Below are positions 35,975 through 44,378 of a DNA stretch of 64,000 nucleotides, piece by piece. Made by a program: the position numbers and the translations under genes. The notes below the pieces were generated by a model. It was not told where the DNA came from. It worked only from the letters and a program-made list of their open reading frames with translations, and did not search any database. Every line of letters starts with the position of its first letter. The stretch's first letter is position 1. Source of the DNA: CAXMMR01 sp963692975 (GTDB taxonomy: Bacteria; Pseudomonadota; Alphaproteobacteria; Acetobacterales; Acetobacteraceae). Where the stretch lies: the NCBI GenBank assembly GCA_963692975.2, contig CAXMMR010000001.1, positions 62,001-126,000 of the forward strand. Reading direction: 5' to 3'.

Positions 35975-36805
35975 TTATGCCGTAACGAGCCGCGCGTCCG
36001 TCGGCGTGCCCGGCGCGCTCGCCCCGAACACCGAGGCCGCCTGACCGGGCGTGATCGCCGCGGCGATGGCGTCCCAGAAGCGCAGCCGCGCCGACAGCGC
36101 CGCCTGTGCCGCCGCGGTCGCCTCCGCCCAGCGCCGCGCGTCGGTGCCGCACAACTCGCACAGCATCTGCAGCGATTTCGGCCCGTGATCCTCGCCGTCC
36201 AGCTCGAGGTGGCGGGTGAGATACTGGCTGAACAGCGCCAGCGCCCCGCCGCCGTCGAGCGAGGCGGAGAGCCCGGTGAACATCGCCGGTATCGAGTCTT
36301 CCCGACCGATGGTGAACGCCGCCACCACCGCATGCGGTGGCCCCTCCAGCAGCGCGAACGTCGCCGCGGTGAAGCGGGCGCTGCCCGCCGGCGCCCCGCA
36401 CAGCCGCAGCGCCGTGGTGACGTCGACGCCCCCGGCGATCAGCCCGAGAAACTGCCGTATCGGCCGCGTATCGGCGCCGGCCTCGGTCATGGCCCGCAGG
36501 TAGAACTCGAAATGGCCGGTCGGCACGCCGTCGATGACGTCGCTCTCCTCTTCCAGCACGATCTCGTTGATCAGCCGCCGCGTCACCGGGTTGCCGACCG
36601 GCCGCCACGGCAGCTCGACGCAGGTCAGCGAACGCTGCAATGATTTCAGCAGCGACATGAAGTCCCACACCGCAAAGACGTGGTGCTCCATGAACAGCCG
36701 CACCGCCCCGAGGTCGACGAGATGATTGTAGAGCCGATGCCCGGCAAGCTCGTGGCGAGCACCCGCCACGTCGTCCAGCAACGCCTGCAAGCCATTATCC
36801 GTCAT
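35975..36805 (-). CDS. DUF3050 family protein, heme-oxygenase-like fold
   Basis: 276 residues from MTDNGLQALLDDVAG; GGAG lies nine bases before this ATG, preferred over one at 36907. All-helical with FMEHHVFAVWDFMSLLKSLQ, LINEIVLEEESDV, GHFEFYLRAMTEAGADT and YLTRHLELDGEDHGPKSLQM. The His, Glu and Asp residues of these helices could bind a dinuclear iron site as in heme-oxygenase-like oxidases that act on amino or fatty acids; that is inference from fold. First gene of the operon, so probably sets its start. A likely tailoring oxygenase for the carrier-bound amino acid. Confidence 0.75.
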   Translation of the reverse strand: MTDNGLQALLDDVAGARHELAGHRLYNHLVDLGAVRLFMEHHVFAVWDFMSLLKSLQRSLTCVELPWRPVGNPVTRRLINEIVLEEESDVIDGVPTGHFEFYLRAMTEAGADTRPIRQFLGLIAGGVDVTTALRLCGAPAGSARFTAATFALLEGPPHAVVAAFTIGREDSIPAMFTGLSASLDGGGALALFSQYLTRHLELDGEDHGPKSLQMLCELCGTDARRWAEATAAAQAALSARLRFWDAIAAAITPGQAASVFGASAPGTPTDARLVTA

Positions 36806-37463
36806 GGGATCGCTCTCCAAAGACAGGTCCGGGGCGTCAGCAACAAGGCCAAACCGGCAACAGCCAACTAAAACCTGCGGTTGCTGCGCGCTTGCACAAT
36901 AACCCATGTTATCGTGGAAAAGGAAACAAAATTAGGTGTGCCAAACGGCCGCGTATGGTCGAAACCTTACATGGATGATACATGCTTTCGTCGCGGATTA
37001 TCAACTTAGAGCGCTAAGCCGTCGTGCTTATACAACTTTAAATAGTGCCGCATCCAAGATGGTTCGCCGACGTCGCGCGGCCAGCACGCCCGCACCCTCA
37101 CGCCCCGGCCACTGGCGGCCGTTTCGCTTTGTAAACGAGTTGTTTCACATACTACCGCAGGTAAATGTCATGCCGTGCTCGGCAACCGAACTCGCCCGCC
37201 GCCATCTCCGCCGAGCGTTACCCTATGTAACCGTAGAGCCACATTGCGCCGGTGCAGGTCGTCTCGCCCTGCGAGACCGCCCGCCGCGCCGGCCGCCCAT
37301 CACCCGCGCCCAACCCGCCGGCGAGGATCGGCGCCGATGCACGAAAGCCACGCCCGTCCGCGCCGCCAACTGGTTTTGCAACCGGATGGACGCTCGCACG
37401 GTTACACTCTGCGCAATGCCCGCCCGCGCGCCGCGCCGGCTGCCGCCCCGGAGTGACCCGCCG
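36806..37463. promoter_or_regulatory. Intergenic region upstream of the carrier-protein operon
   Basis: 658 bases, the longest spacer in the window, visibly richer in A/T at 36830-37060. It holds two small inverted repeats: ATAAC-CCAT-GTTAT at 36899-36912, just before the DUF3050 gene, and GTTAC-CCTAT-GTAAC at 37217-37231, nearer the SWIB gene. Either could be an operator, but neither matches a regulator I know. An open frame runs across it rightward into the SWIB gene; it has no recognisable protein. Confidence 0.35.
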
Positions 37464-37847
37464 ATGACGAAAGCCCCCGAGAAGAAAACAACGTCCAAGC
37501 CGGCCGACAAGTCCAAGCCGGCGGCAAGCGGCAAGGCTGCCGAAGGCGCCACGAAGGGCGCCACCGGCAAAGGCGCCACCATCGACAAGCCCAAGCCCGG
37601 CTCCAAGCCGAATGCCCTACAGCAGCCGCTCCAGCCCTCCCCGGAACTCGCTGCCGTCGTCGGCTCGGGCACCATGCCGCGTGGCCAGGTGGTGAGCAAA
37701 GTCTGGGAATACATCAAGGCCAACAAGCTGCAAAACCCCGCCGACGGCCGCGAAATCGTCGCCGACGAGACGCTGAAGAAAGTGTTCGGCAAGCCCAAGG
37801 TCACCATGTTCGAGATGAACAAGCTGCTGGCGGCTCACCTCAAGTAA
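37464..37847 (+). CDS. SWIB/MDM2 domain protein
   Basis: 127 residues from MTKAPEKKTTSKPADKSK. Residues 1-50 are a disordered Lys/Ala/Gly-rich tail, probably DNA-binding by charge. Residues 51-127 are the SWIB fold: LQQPLQPSPELAAVVGSG, MPRGQVVSKVWEYIKANKLQ, NPADGREIVADETLKKVFGK and FEMNKLLAAHLK. Bacterial members with Lys-rich tails are thought to be chromatin-like proteins; the role is unproven. I take the downstream ATG because the preceding open frame has no conserved sequence. Confidence 0.88.
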   Translation: MTKAPEKKTTSKPADKSKPAASGKAAEGATKGATGKGATIDKPKPGSKPNALQQPLQPSPELAAVVGSGTMPRGQVVSKVWEYIKANKLQNPADGREIVADETLKKVFGKPKVTMFEMNKLLAAHLK

Positions 37848-37858
37848 AACACTGGAAA

Positions 37859-38096
37859 GAAAAGGCCAGCGGCTTTGCCCCTCGACCCCATTAAAGGCGA
37901 AGCCTTTAAAATCCATTTTCGAATCGTGTCTGTTGGGCGACGTGAGTGCCGTGAGCACACGATGGATCGACTTCGCCAAGTAAGGCTAGCCTAAGCTCGT
38001 AAGGCCGGGGTCTAGGGCGTCACAGTCCCCGCGGCGGGTTCTGATCGCGCAAGTGCGATGGGAACCATCCAAGCAAAGCCTTCGCCTTGACTTGCC
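37859..38096. repeat. Dispersed hairpin repeat (A plus a decayed inverted B)
   Basis: Module A (37859-37918) reads AAAGGCCAGCGGCTTTGCCC, then ATTAAAGGCGAAGCCTTTAA. A decayed B side (about 38002-38096) has GGGGTCTAGGGCGTCACAG and an extra GCGCAAGTGCG stem. The right end abuts the RND gene's stop codon. The mid-section ATCGACTTCGCCAAGTAAG resembles that at other loci. Confidence 0.75.
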
Positions 38097-41000
38097 TTAG
38101 CCCACCAACGCCTCGGCCCGAGCGCTCGCCCGCACCGACTGACCCCTGTTATGCTGCGCGGCCACCAGCAGGTAGACGGCCGGCACGATGAACAGGGTGA
38201 ACACCGTGCCCACCGCCAGGCCGCTGGCGATCACCAGCCCCATCACGTAGCGCGATGCCGCCCCGGCGCCGCTGGCGAACACCAGCGGCATCACGCCGAG
38301 CACCATCGCCGCCGTCGTCATCAGGATCGGCCGCAGCCGCAGCCCGGCGGCGATCTCCACGGCCTGGCGCTTGCTGCGCCCGAGCCGCTGCTGCTCGTTC
38401 GCCACCTCGACGATCAGGATGCCGTGCTTGCTGATCAGCCCGGCCAACGTCACGAAGCCGATCTCGCTGTAGAGGTTCACCGAGGCGCCGCCGACGCCGA
38501 GCCAGACGAAGAACAGCGCGCCGGCGATCGACATCGGCACCGAGACCAGGATCACCAGCGGGTCGCGGAAGCTCTCGAACAGCGCCGCCAGCGCCAGGAA
38601 GATGATCACCATGGCGAAACCGAAATTCGGCAGGAACGACCCCTCGGTCTGCACGTACTCGCGCAACGGCCCGGCGGTGTCGAACGCGAACCCGCCCGGC
38701 AGGTCGCGCGCCGCCAGCGCCTGCAGCGCCGCATAGGCCGTCGCCGTGGACACCCCGGGAAGGGGGATCGCCGACAGCGTCGTCGCCGTAAGCTGCTGAA
38801 AGTGCACGATCTCCTCCGGCACCACCTGATGCGACAGGTGCGCCACCGCGCCCAGCGGCACCGGCACGCCGTTGATCGAGGCGACCGGCAGGTCGAGAAT
38901 TTGCTCCGACGTCAGCCGCCGGTCCCGCACCACCATCGGGATCACCTTGTAGGAGCGCTGCTGCAGGCTGAAGTAATTCACGAAGCCGCCGCCCAGCAGC
39001 CAGTTCAGCGTGTTGCCCACGCTCGTCACGTTGAGCCCCAGCGCCGCGATCTTGGCCCGGTCCAGCTCGATCGTCGTCTGCGGCTGGTCGATCTTGAGGT
39101 CCTTGTCGACGAAGGCGAACAGCCCGCTCGCCCGCGCGTCCAGCAGCATCCGGTCGGCCGCGGCGGCGAGCTGCTCCACCGAGCCCGCCCCCTTGAGCAC
39201 GAATTGGATCGGCAACCCCTGCCCGGCGCCCGGCAGCGCCGGCGGCTGAAACGCGTCGAGCTGCAGCCCGGCGACACGACTGACCGCCGCCTGCAGCGCG
39301 TTCTGCACCGCGGCCGTGCTGCGGCGCCGCTGATCCCAGTCCTTCAGCACGATACCGTCGTTGATGCTGCCCGGCTGGTCGCCGATCCAGAAGGCGCGCA
39401 TCTCGGGAAGGTCGCGAATGATCCGCTCGACCTGCGGGTCGTAGAGCCGGATTTGGTCCAGCGTCGCGCTCGGCGGCGCCGTCGCGGCGAGGATGATGAA
39501 GCCGCCATCCTCCTGCGGCGCCAACTCGTGCGCCGCCCCGCGGAACAGCAGCACGCTGGCGCCGACAACCAGGCAGGCGACCACGATCGCCAGCGGCCAA
39601 ACCCGCAGCACGGCGCCGAGCAGCCGCAGATAGACGCGCTGCATCCCCGCCATCACCCGGTCGCTGAGCCGCACCAGCCACCGCCTGCCGCCGACATGCG
39701 GCCGCAGCATCCCCGCGCACATCATCGGCGACAGCGTCAGCGCCAGCAGCGCCGAGACCGTCACACTCGCCGCCAGCGTCACCGCGAACTCGGTGAACAG
39801 CGCGCCCGTCAGCCCCTTCTGCAGCCCGACCGGCACGTAGGCGGCGACCAGCACCGCCGTCATCGCAACGATCGGGCTGCCGAGCTCCCGCCCCGCCCGC
39901 ATCGCCGCCGCCGCCGGCGCCATCCCCTCCGCCAGGTGCCGGCTCACGTTCTCGACCATGATGATCGCGTCGTCCACCACCAGCCCGATCGCGAGCACGA
40001 GCGCCAGCAGGGTAAGCTCGTTGATCGAGAACCCGAAGACCGACATCAGCGCCAGCGTGCCGATCAGCGAGAGCGGGATGGTCACCACCGGGATCAGGAC
40101 CGCCCGGAATGATCCGAGAAACAGGAACACCACCAGGCTGACGATGCCAAGCGCCGCGGCGAGGCTGCGCAGCACCTCGTGGCGCGACGCGTTCACGCCG
40201 ATGGACTGGTCGAACATGATCGAGGCATCAATCCCCGGCGGCAGCGCGGCCTTCATCCTCGCAAAAGCGACCCGCAGGTCGCGCGCCGTCGTGATCATGT
40301 TGCCGCCCGGCGTGCCGTTCACCGCCAGGAACAGCCCGGGCCCGAAATTGTCGGCCATGCTTTCGCTGGTGACGTCGGAGCCATACGCCACCTCGGCGAC
40401 GTCGCCGAGCCGCACCAGCGCCCCGTTCGCCTGCTTGACGACGAGCTGGCGGAACTCCGCCGGGCTGTGCAGACCGGATGTCACAGCGAGATTTGCATAC
40501 GTCATCGCCCCGAGCGTGGTGCCCACGCCGGTCACGTAGTCGTTCGCCGCCAGCGCGTTGTAGACGTCGGTCGCGGTCAGTCCGTATGCCGAAAGCCGGT
40601 CCGGCTGCAGCCAGATCCGCAGCGCCAAGTTGCCCACCCCCTGGCTCTGCGCCAGCAGCACCCCTGGCACCGCCTGCAACTGCGGCGCCATCACGCGGGT
40701 CACGTAGTCCGCCACCCGCTCCGGCGACAGCCTATGCGACGTCACCGAGATCCCCATCAGGAAGCTCGCGTTGTTGAGCAGCGTGATCACCGAGGCCTGC
40801 GAGCCCGGCGGCAACTGGTTGGCGACCGCGGCGACGTTCGCCTGCACCTCGCTCAGCGCCTTGTCGGGGTCCTGGTTGAGCCGCAAATAGAGCGTGATCG
40901 TGCTTTGTCCGGTCTGGCTCTGTGACTGGATGTAGTCCACCCCCTGCGTCTGCGAGATCGCCGTCTCAATCGGCGTGGTGATGAACCCCGCCACCGTCGC

Positions 41001-41168
41001 CGCATCGGCACCGTAATAGGCCGTCGCGATCTGGATCGTCCCGCTGACCGTCTGCGGATACGCCAGCACCGGCAGCGACTGCCCGGCCCGCACGCCCGCC
41101 ACCAGCAGCAGCAGGCTGATCACGATCGAGAGCACCGGCCGGCGGACGAACAACTCGGTGAAGCGCAT
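38097..41168 (-). CDS. RND multidrug efflux pump, inner-membrane permease
   Basis: 1023 residues, normal for the HAE1 family. N-terminus MRFTELFVRRPVLSIVISLL (first helix), then the periplasmic porter segment YYGADAATVAGFITTPIETA. The proton-relay helix region contains LALVLAIGLVVDDAIIMVEN; the second half repeats the fold with AALFESFRDPLVILVSVPMS and LISKHGILIVEVANEQ. Uses the proton gradient to expel drugs. It starts five bases after the membrane-fusion gene; the outer-membrane partner is encoded upstream in the same run. Confidence 0.96.
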   Translation of the reverse strand: MRFTELFVRRPVLSIVISLLLLVAGVRAGQSLPVLAYPQTVSGTIQIATAYYGADAATVAGFITTPIETAISQTQGVDYIQSQSQTGQSTITLYLRLNQDPDKALSEVQANVAAVANQLPPGSQASVITLLNNASFLMGISVTSHRLSPERVADYVTRVMAPQLQAVPGVLLAQSQGVGNLALRIWLQPDRLSAYGLTATDVYNALAANDYVTGVGTTLGAMTYANLAVTSGLHSPAEFRQLVVKQANGALVRLGDVAEVAYGSDVTSESMADNFGPGLFLAVNGTPGGNMITTARDLRVAFARMKAALPPGIDASIMFDQSIGVNASRHEVLRSLAAALGIVSLVVFLFLGSFRAVLIPVVTIPLSLIGTLALMSVFGFSINELTLLALVLAIGLVVDDAIIMVENVSRHLAEGMAPAAAAMRAGRELGSPIVAMTAVLVAAYVPVGLQKGLTGALFTEFAVTLAASVTVSALLALTLSPMMCAGMLRPHVGGRRWLVRLSDRVMAGMQRVYLRLLGAVLRVWPLAIVVACLVVGASVLLFRGAAHELAPQEDGGFIILAATAPPSATLDQIRLYDPQVERIIRDLPEMRAFWIGDQPGSINDGIVLKDWDQRRRSTAAVQNALQAAVSRVAGLQLDAFQPPALPGAGQGLPIQFVLKGAGSVEQLAAAADRMLLDARASGLFAFVDKDLKIDQPQTTIELDRAKIAALGLNVTSVGNTLNWLLGGGFVNYFSLQQRSYKVIPMVVRDRRLTSEQILDLPVASINGVPVPLGAVAHLSHQVVPEEIVHFQQLTATTLSAIPLPGVSTATAYAALQALAARDLPGGFAFDTAGPLREYVQTEGSFLPNFGFAMVIIFLALAALFESFRDPLVILVSVPMSIAGALFFVWLGVGGASVNLYSEIGFVTLAGLISKHGILIVEVANEQQRLGRSKRQAVEIAAGLRLRPILMTTAAMVLGVMPLVFASGAGAASRYVMGLVIASGLAVGTVFTLFIVPAVYLLVAAQHNRGQSVRASARAEALVG

Positions 41169-41172
41169 GCGC

Positions 41173-42285
41173 CTACTCCTCCGCCGGCTGCGGGTTCGCC
41201 CCGCCGCCAGGCTGCACCTGGTTGTTCACCTCCACCACGCTGCCGTCGTGCAGCTTCAATTGCCCGGCGCTCACCACCACGTCGCCCGCGGCCAGCCCCG
41301 CCATCACCGCCACCTGGTCGCCCCGCTCCGTCCCGGTGGTCACCAGCACCTGGTGCGCCACCAGCCGCCCCGCCGCGTCATGGCGCAGCACATACACCGT
41401 GTCGCCATAGGTCGAGTAGGCGATCGCCGTCTGCGGCACCGTCACCGCCTCGCGCGCCGCCCCGGCCGCCACATGCACGGTCGCGAACATCCCGGGCACC
41501 AGCGCATGGTCGTGATTGTCGAGTGCCGCCCGCACCGTCGCGCTCCGGCTCGCCGCGTCCACCTGCGGGCTGATCGCCGCCACCCGCGCCACGAACCGCC
41601 GCCCCGGATACGCGTCCACGGACACGTCCGCCACGTCGCCGACATGCAGCATCGCCAGCGCCTGCTGCGGCACCGGGAAATCGACGAACATCGGGTCGAG
41701 CGCCTGCAAGGTGACGATGCTCGCGCCCGGCTGCAGATACTGCCCAAGGTCGACCTGGCGTATCCCCAGGCGCCCGGCAAATGGCGCGCGCAAGACCTTC
41801 TCCTCCATCAGCGCCTGCTCGGCATCCACCTGCGCGCGGTCGGCCGCCAAGGTCGAGCGGTCATTGTCCACCACCGCCTGGCTCACCGCCTGCACCGCGT
41901 TCTGCTTGCTGTCGCGGCCCAGATTGGTCGCCGCCAAATCCGCCTGCGCCCGCAGCTGCGCCAGTCGCGCCGGCTCGTCATTCAGCCGCAGCCGCACCAG
42001 CAACGCCCCCGCCGCCACGTCTTGCCCGGAGGCAAACCCGATCGCATCCACAATCCCGGCAACCTCGAACGCCAGGTCCGCCCCCCGCTCAGCCCGCAAA
42101 TTGCCGATCAGATCAAGACTCGGCTGCCAACTCTGCCGTTGCGCTACGACCGTGGACACCGTCTGCGCCGGCTCAGCAGCGACAGCACTGGCAGCAGACA
42201 CCAGAAGGAAGGCAAGGGCAGGGGCTTTGCCCCTGCACCCCATTAAAGGCGAAGCCTTTAAAATCCGTTTTTTGTTCATGTTCAT
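41173..42285 (-). CDS. RND efflux membrane-fusion protein whose signal peptide is made from a repeat
   Basis: 370 residues, periplasmic adaptor of the pump. Barrel-sandwich and hairpin parts are typical: LAFEVAGIVDAIGFASGQDV, RLRLNDEPARLAQLRAQADL, VLRAPFAGRLGIRQVDLGQY, VSVDAYPGRRFVARVAAISP. The first 26 or so residues (MNMNKKRILKASPLMGCRGK, then APALAFLL) are read entirely from repeat module A at 42208-42271. Together with VSAASAVAAEPA they make a good signal peptide with cleavage at AVAA-EP. No start codon that would keep a signal peptide exists downstream of the repeat. Confidence 0.93.
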   Translation of the reverse strand: MNMNKKRILKASPLMGCRGKAPALAFLLVSAASAVAAEPAQTVSTVVAQRQSWQPSLDLIGNLRAERGADLAFEVAGIVDAIGFASGQDVAAGALLVRLRLNDEPARLAQLRAQADLAATNLGRDSKQNAVQAVSQAVVDNDRSTLAADRAQVDAEQALMEEKVLRAPFAGRLGIRQVDLGQYLQPGASIVTLQALDPMFVDFPVPQQALAMLHVGDVADVSVDAYPGRRFVARVAAISPQVDAASRSATVRAALDNHDHALVPGMFATVHVAAGAAREAVTVPQTAIAYSTYGDTVYVLRHDAAGRLVAHQVLVTTGTERGDQVAVMAGLAAGDVVVSAGQLKLHDGSVVEVNNQVQPGGGANPQPAEE

Positions 42286-42420
42286 CGGGCCAGGTCAGTG
42301 CCGCGGGGAAGCAGGATTGAACGGCTTCGCCAAGCAAGAAAGAGCCCGCCGGGACTCCAAGTGACGGGGGTCTGGGGCCTCAGGCCCCAGCGAGGTCCAG
42401 GAGCAGAGCTCCTGGCCTTC
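42208..42420. repeat. Dispersed hairpin repeat within the RND operon (A, then inverted B)
   Basis: Module A (42208-42271) overlaps the first codons of the membrane-fusion gene; its hairpin is GCAGGGGCTTTGCCCCTGC, with ATTAAAGGCGAAGCCTTTAA. Inverted B (42368-42420) has GGGTCTGGGGCCTCAGGCCCC and GTCCAGGAGCAGAGCTCCTGG. The middle has GAACGGCTTCGCCAAGCAAG. Confidence 0.9.
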
Positions 42421-42437
42421 CCGGCCTTCCTCCCGGC

Positions 42438-43961
42438 TCATGACGCACTCCAAGGCAGCAGAGAGTGCACCACGTCGGCCGGTGGCGGCGGCTGGTCGTG
42501 CCGGTTCCACCAGCCGCCGCCCAGCGCCACGTAGAGCGCGGCGCCGTCGGCGTAGCGGTTCGCTCGCGCCCGGATCAGCCCGTTGGCGGCGTTCTGAAAC
42601 GTGATCTCCGCCTGCAGCACGGTGATGTAGGCGACGCCGCCGAAGCCGTATTGCAGCTTGGCCAGCGCCAGCGAGCGCGCCGCCGCCTGCTCGGCCGCGA
42701 GCTGCGCCACCAGCAGGTCGCTATCCTGCTGGGTCTGCACCAGCGTGTCGGCGACGTTCTGGATCGCACCGAGCGCCGTCTGCCGCCACTGCGCCGCCCG
42801 CTCCCGCATCGCCGCCACCGCCGCGCGCTGCTGGTGCAGCAGCAGCCCGCCCTCGAAGATCGGCTGCAGCGCCTGGGTCAGCAGCGTCGCCAGGCCGTTG
42901 CCCGGCGTCAGCAGCTGCGAGGTGCGCACCGCCTCGGTGCCGAGAGCGGCACTCAGCGTCACCTGCGGCAGCCGGTTGGCGATCGCGATGCCGACCGCCG
43001 CGGTCGCCGCGTGCAAGTTCGCCTCCGCCTGGCGCACGTCCGGCCGCTGCTCCAGCAGCGCCACCGGAAAGCTGACCGGCAGCGCCTCCGGCAGGCTGAG
43101 CGCGTCGAGCTCGAGCACCGGCAGCCCGGCCGCCTCCGGCGTCGTCCCGAGGTCGGCCGCCAGCGCGTCGCGCGCCTGCCCGAGCGCTGTCAGCAGCGGC
43201 GGCAGCAACGCCTCCTGCGCTGCCAGCTGCGACTGCTGCAGCGCCACGTCGGTCCCGGTCGCCCCGCCAAGCGCGAACTGGCTCTGCACGGTGGCCAGAT
43301 AATGCCGCTCGAAGTCGATCACCTGCCGCTGCACGCTGATCTGCCCGCGCAGCGACGCCTCGTTGATCGCGGTCGCGACGATGTTGCCGGTGAGCGTGAG
43401 GTCGGTCGCCTCCAGCAGCGCCCGCTCCGCGTCGGTGAGCGCCGCCTGCTGCTCGATGCTCCGCCGCACCCCGCCCCAGAGGTCGAAATTGTAGTTAAGC
43501 GTCAGCTGCGCGTCGTAATAGCCGTAGCTGAAGCTCCGGTTCTCGATGCCGGTCGCCGCCTCGGGGAAGTCGCCGCGCTGGCGATAAAACGTGCCCGTCA
43601 CCTGGGGCAGCAGCCCGCTATACTGCGCCAGCGTCAACTCCTGGGCGTTGCGCAACGCCTGTCGCGCCGCCTCGATGCCGGGGTTGTCGCGCAGCCCGGT
43701 CGCCACCAGCCCGCTCAGCGCCGGGTTGCGAAACATCGTCCACCAGTCGCCGGCGATGTCCTGCCCGAGCGAGAGCGTCTGCGCCGCCCCGCCCGCCACC
43801 TTGGCAGCACTGGTCCGCTCCGGCTGCACATCCTCCGTGTAGCGCGTCAGCGTTGTCGCCGCGGCAAACCGGGGCGCTGGCGGATGGAAGTTCGGCCCGA
43901 CCGCGCAGCCGCTCAGCACCACGCACAGGCTCGACAGGACCGTCACGCTCAATCGACGCAT
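42438..43961 (-). CDS. Outer-membrane efflux channel, NodT/OprM type lipoprotein
   Basis: 507 residues. Lipoprotein signal MRRLSVTVLSSLCVVLSGCA with the lipid-carrying Cys in LSGCA and GPNFHPPAPRF after it, as in NodT-family channels. Coiled-coil TolC repeats follow: DIAGDWWTMFRNPALSGLVA, ANRLPQVTLSAALGTE and ALGAIQNVADTLVQTQQDSD. First gene of the outer-membrane channel, adaptor, pump series; the 152-base gap before the adaptor is the repeat element. Confidence 0.95.
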   Translation of the reverse strand: MRRLSVTVLSSLCVVLSGCAVGPNFHPPAPRFAAATTLTRYTEDVQPERTSAAKVAGGAAQTLSLGQDIAGDWWTMFRNPALSGLVATGLRDNPGIEAARQALRNAQELTLAQYSGLLPQVTGTFYRQRGDFPEAATGIENRSFSYGYYDAQLTLNYNFDLWGGVRRSIEQQAALTDAERALLEATDLTLTGNIVATAINEASLRGQISVQRQVIDFERHYLATVQSQFALGGATGTDVALQQSQLAAQEALLPPLLTALGQARDALAADLGTTPEAAGLPVLELDALSLPEALPVSFPVALLEQRPDVRQAEANLHAATAAVGIAIANRLPQVTLSAALGTEAVRTSQLLTPGNGLATLLTQALQPIFEGGLLLHQQRAAVAAMRERAAQWRQTALGAIQNVADTLVQTQQDSDLLVAQLAAEQAAARSLALAKLQYGFGGVAYITVLQAEITFQNAANGLIRARANRYADGAALYVALGGGWWNRHDQPPPPADVVHSLLPWSAS

Positions 43962-44378
43962 GGCTAGAAGCGGGCGAGACCAGGGGCTTCACCTCGGGGC
44001 AGCGTCGTCACGCCACCGCCTGCATGGCGCCCCGCCGGCGCCTGCGAACGCCACGTGCCGGTCGCCCCAGACTGGCCGTCACGTCGTAGCCGGTCGGCCC
44101 CGTTCAGCATCGCGAACCATCTCCATCGAACAGCGCGAGCTCTGCAGGCCTCATGCCAGCAACCTAGACGGTTGTTTTCAGACGTTTATGACGGGCAGCC
44201 AAAGACGCCTTACGTCAGATTAGAAGAAGCCAGCCATCTTGTGGCGTAATCAGCCATTGCTCGAGAGGAATGCTCGTGCGACCGACAAGGACCCACCCCG
44301 ATTGCAACAGACCAGTTTGACTACCGCATCACGTCATCGTGCGCTAGCGTCACTACTGCCACGCGCAGGCGTCATCGC
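43962..44378. other. Spacer upstream of the efflux operon
   Basis: 417 bases between the efflux operon's first gene and the convergently placed end of the glycosyltransferase. It must carry the efflux promoter. I find no repeat module, no regulator gene (no TetR, LysR or MarR ORF) and no strong inverted repeat in it. Confidence 0.5.

Noticed and set aside
36936..37463. N-terminal extension of the SWIB gene to 36936
   Set aside because: The added 176 residues have no conserved or low-complexity match to the family; the ATG at 37464 begins the typical Lys-rich tail.
38151..40112. 653-codon open frame on the plus strand opposite the RND pump
   Set aside because: Composition (Arg/His/Gln) is that of reversed RND sequence; no motifs.
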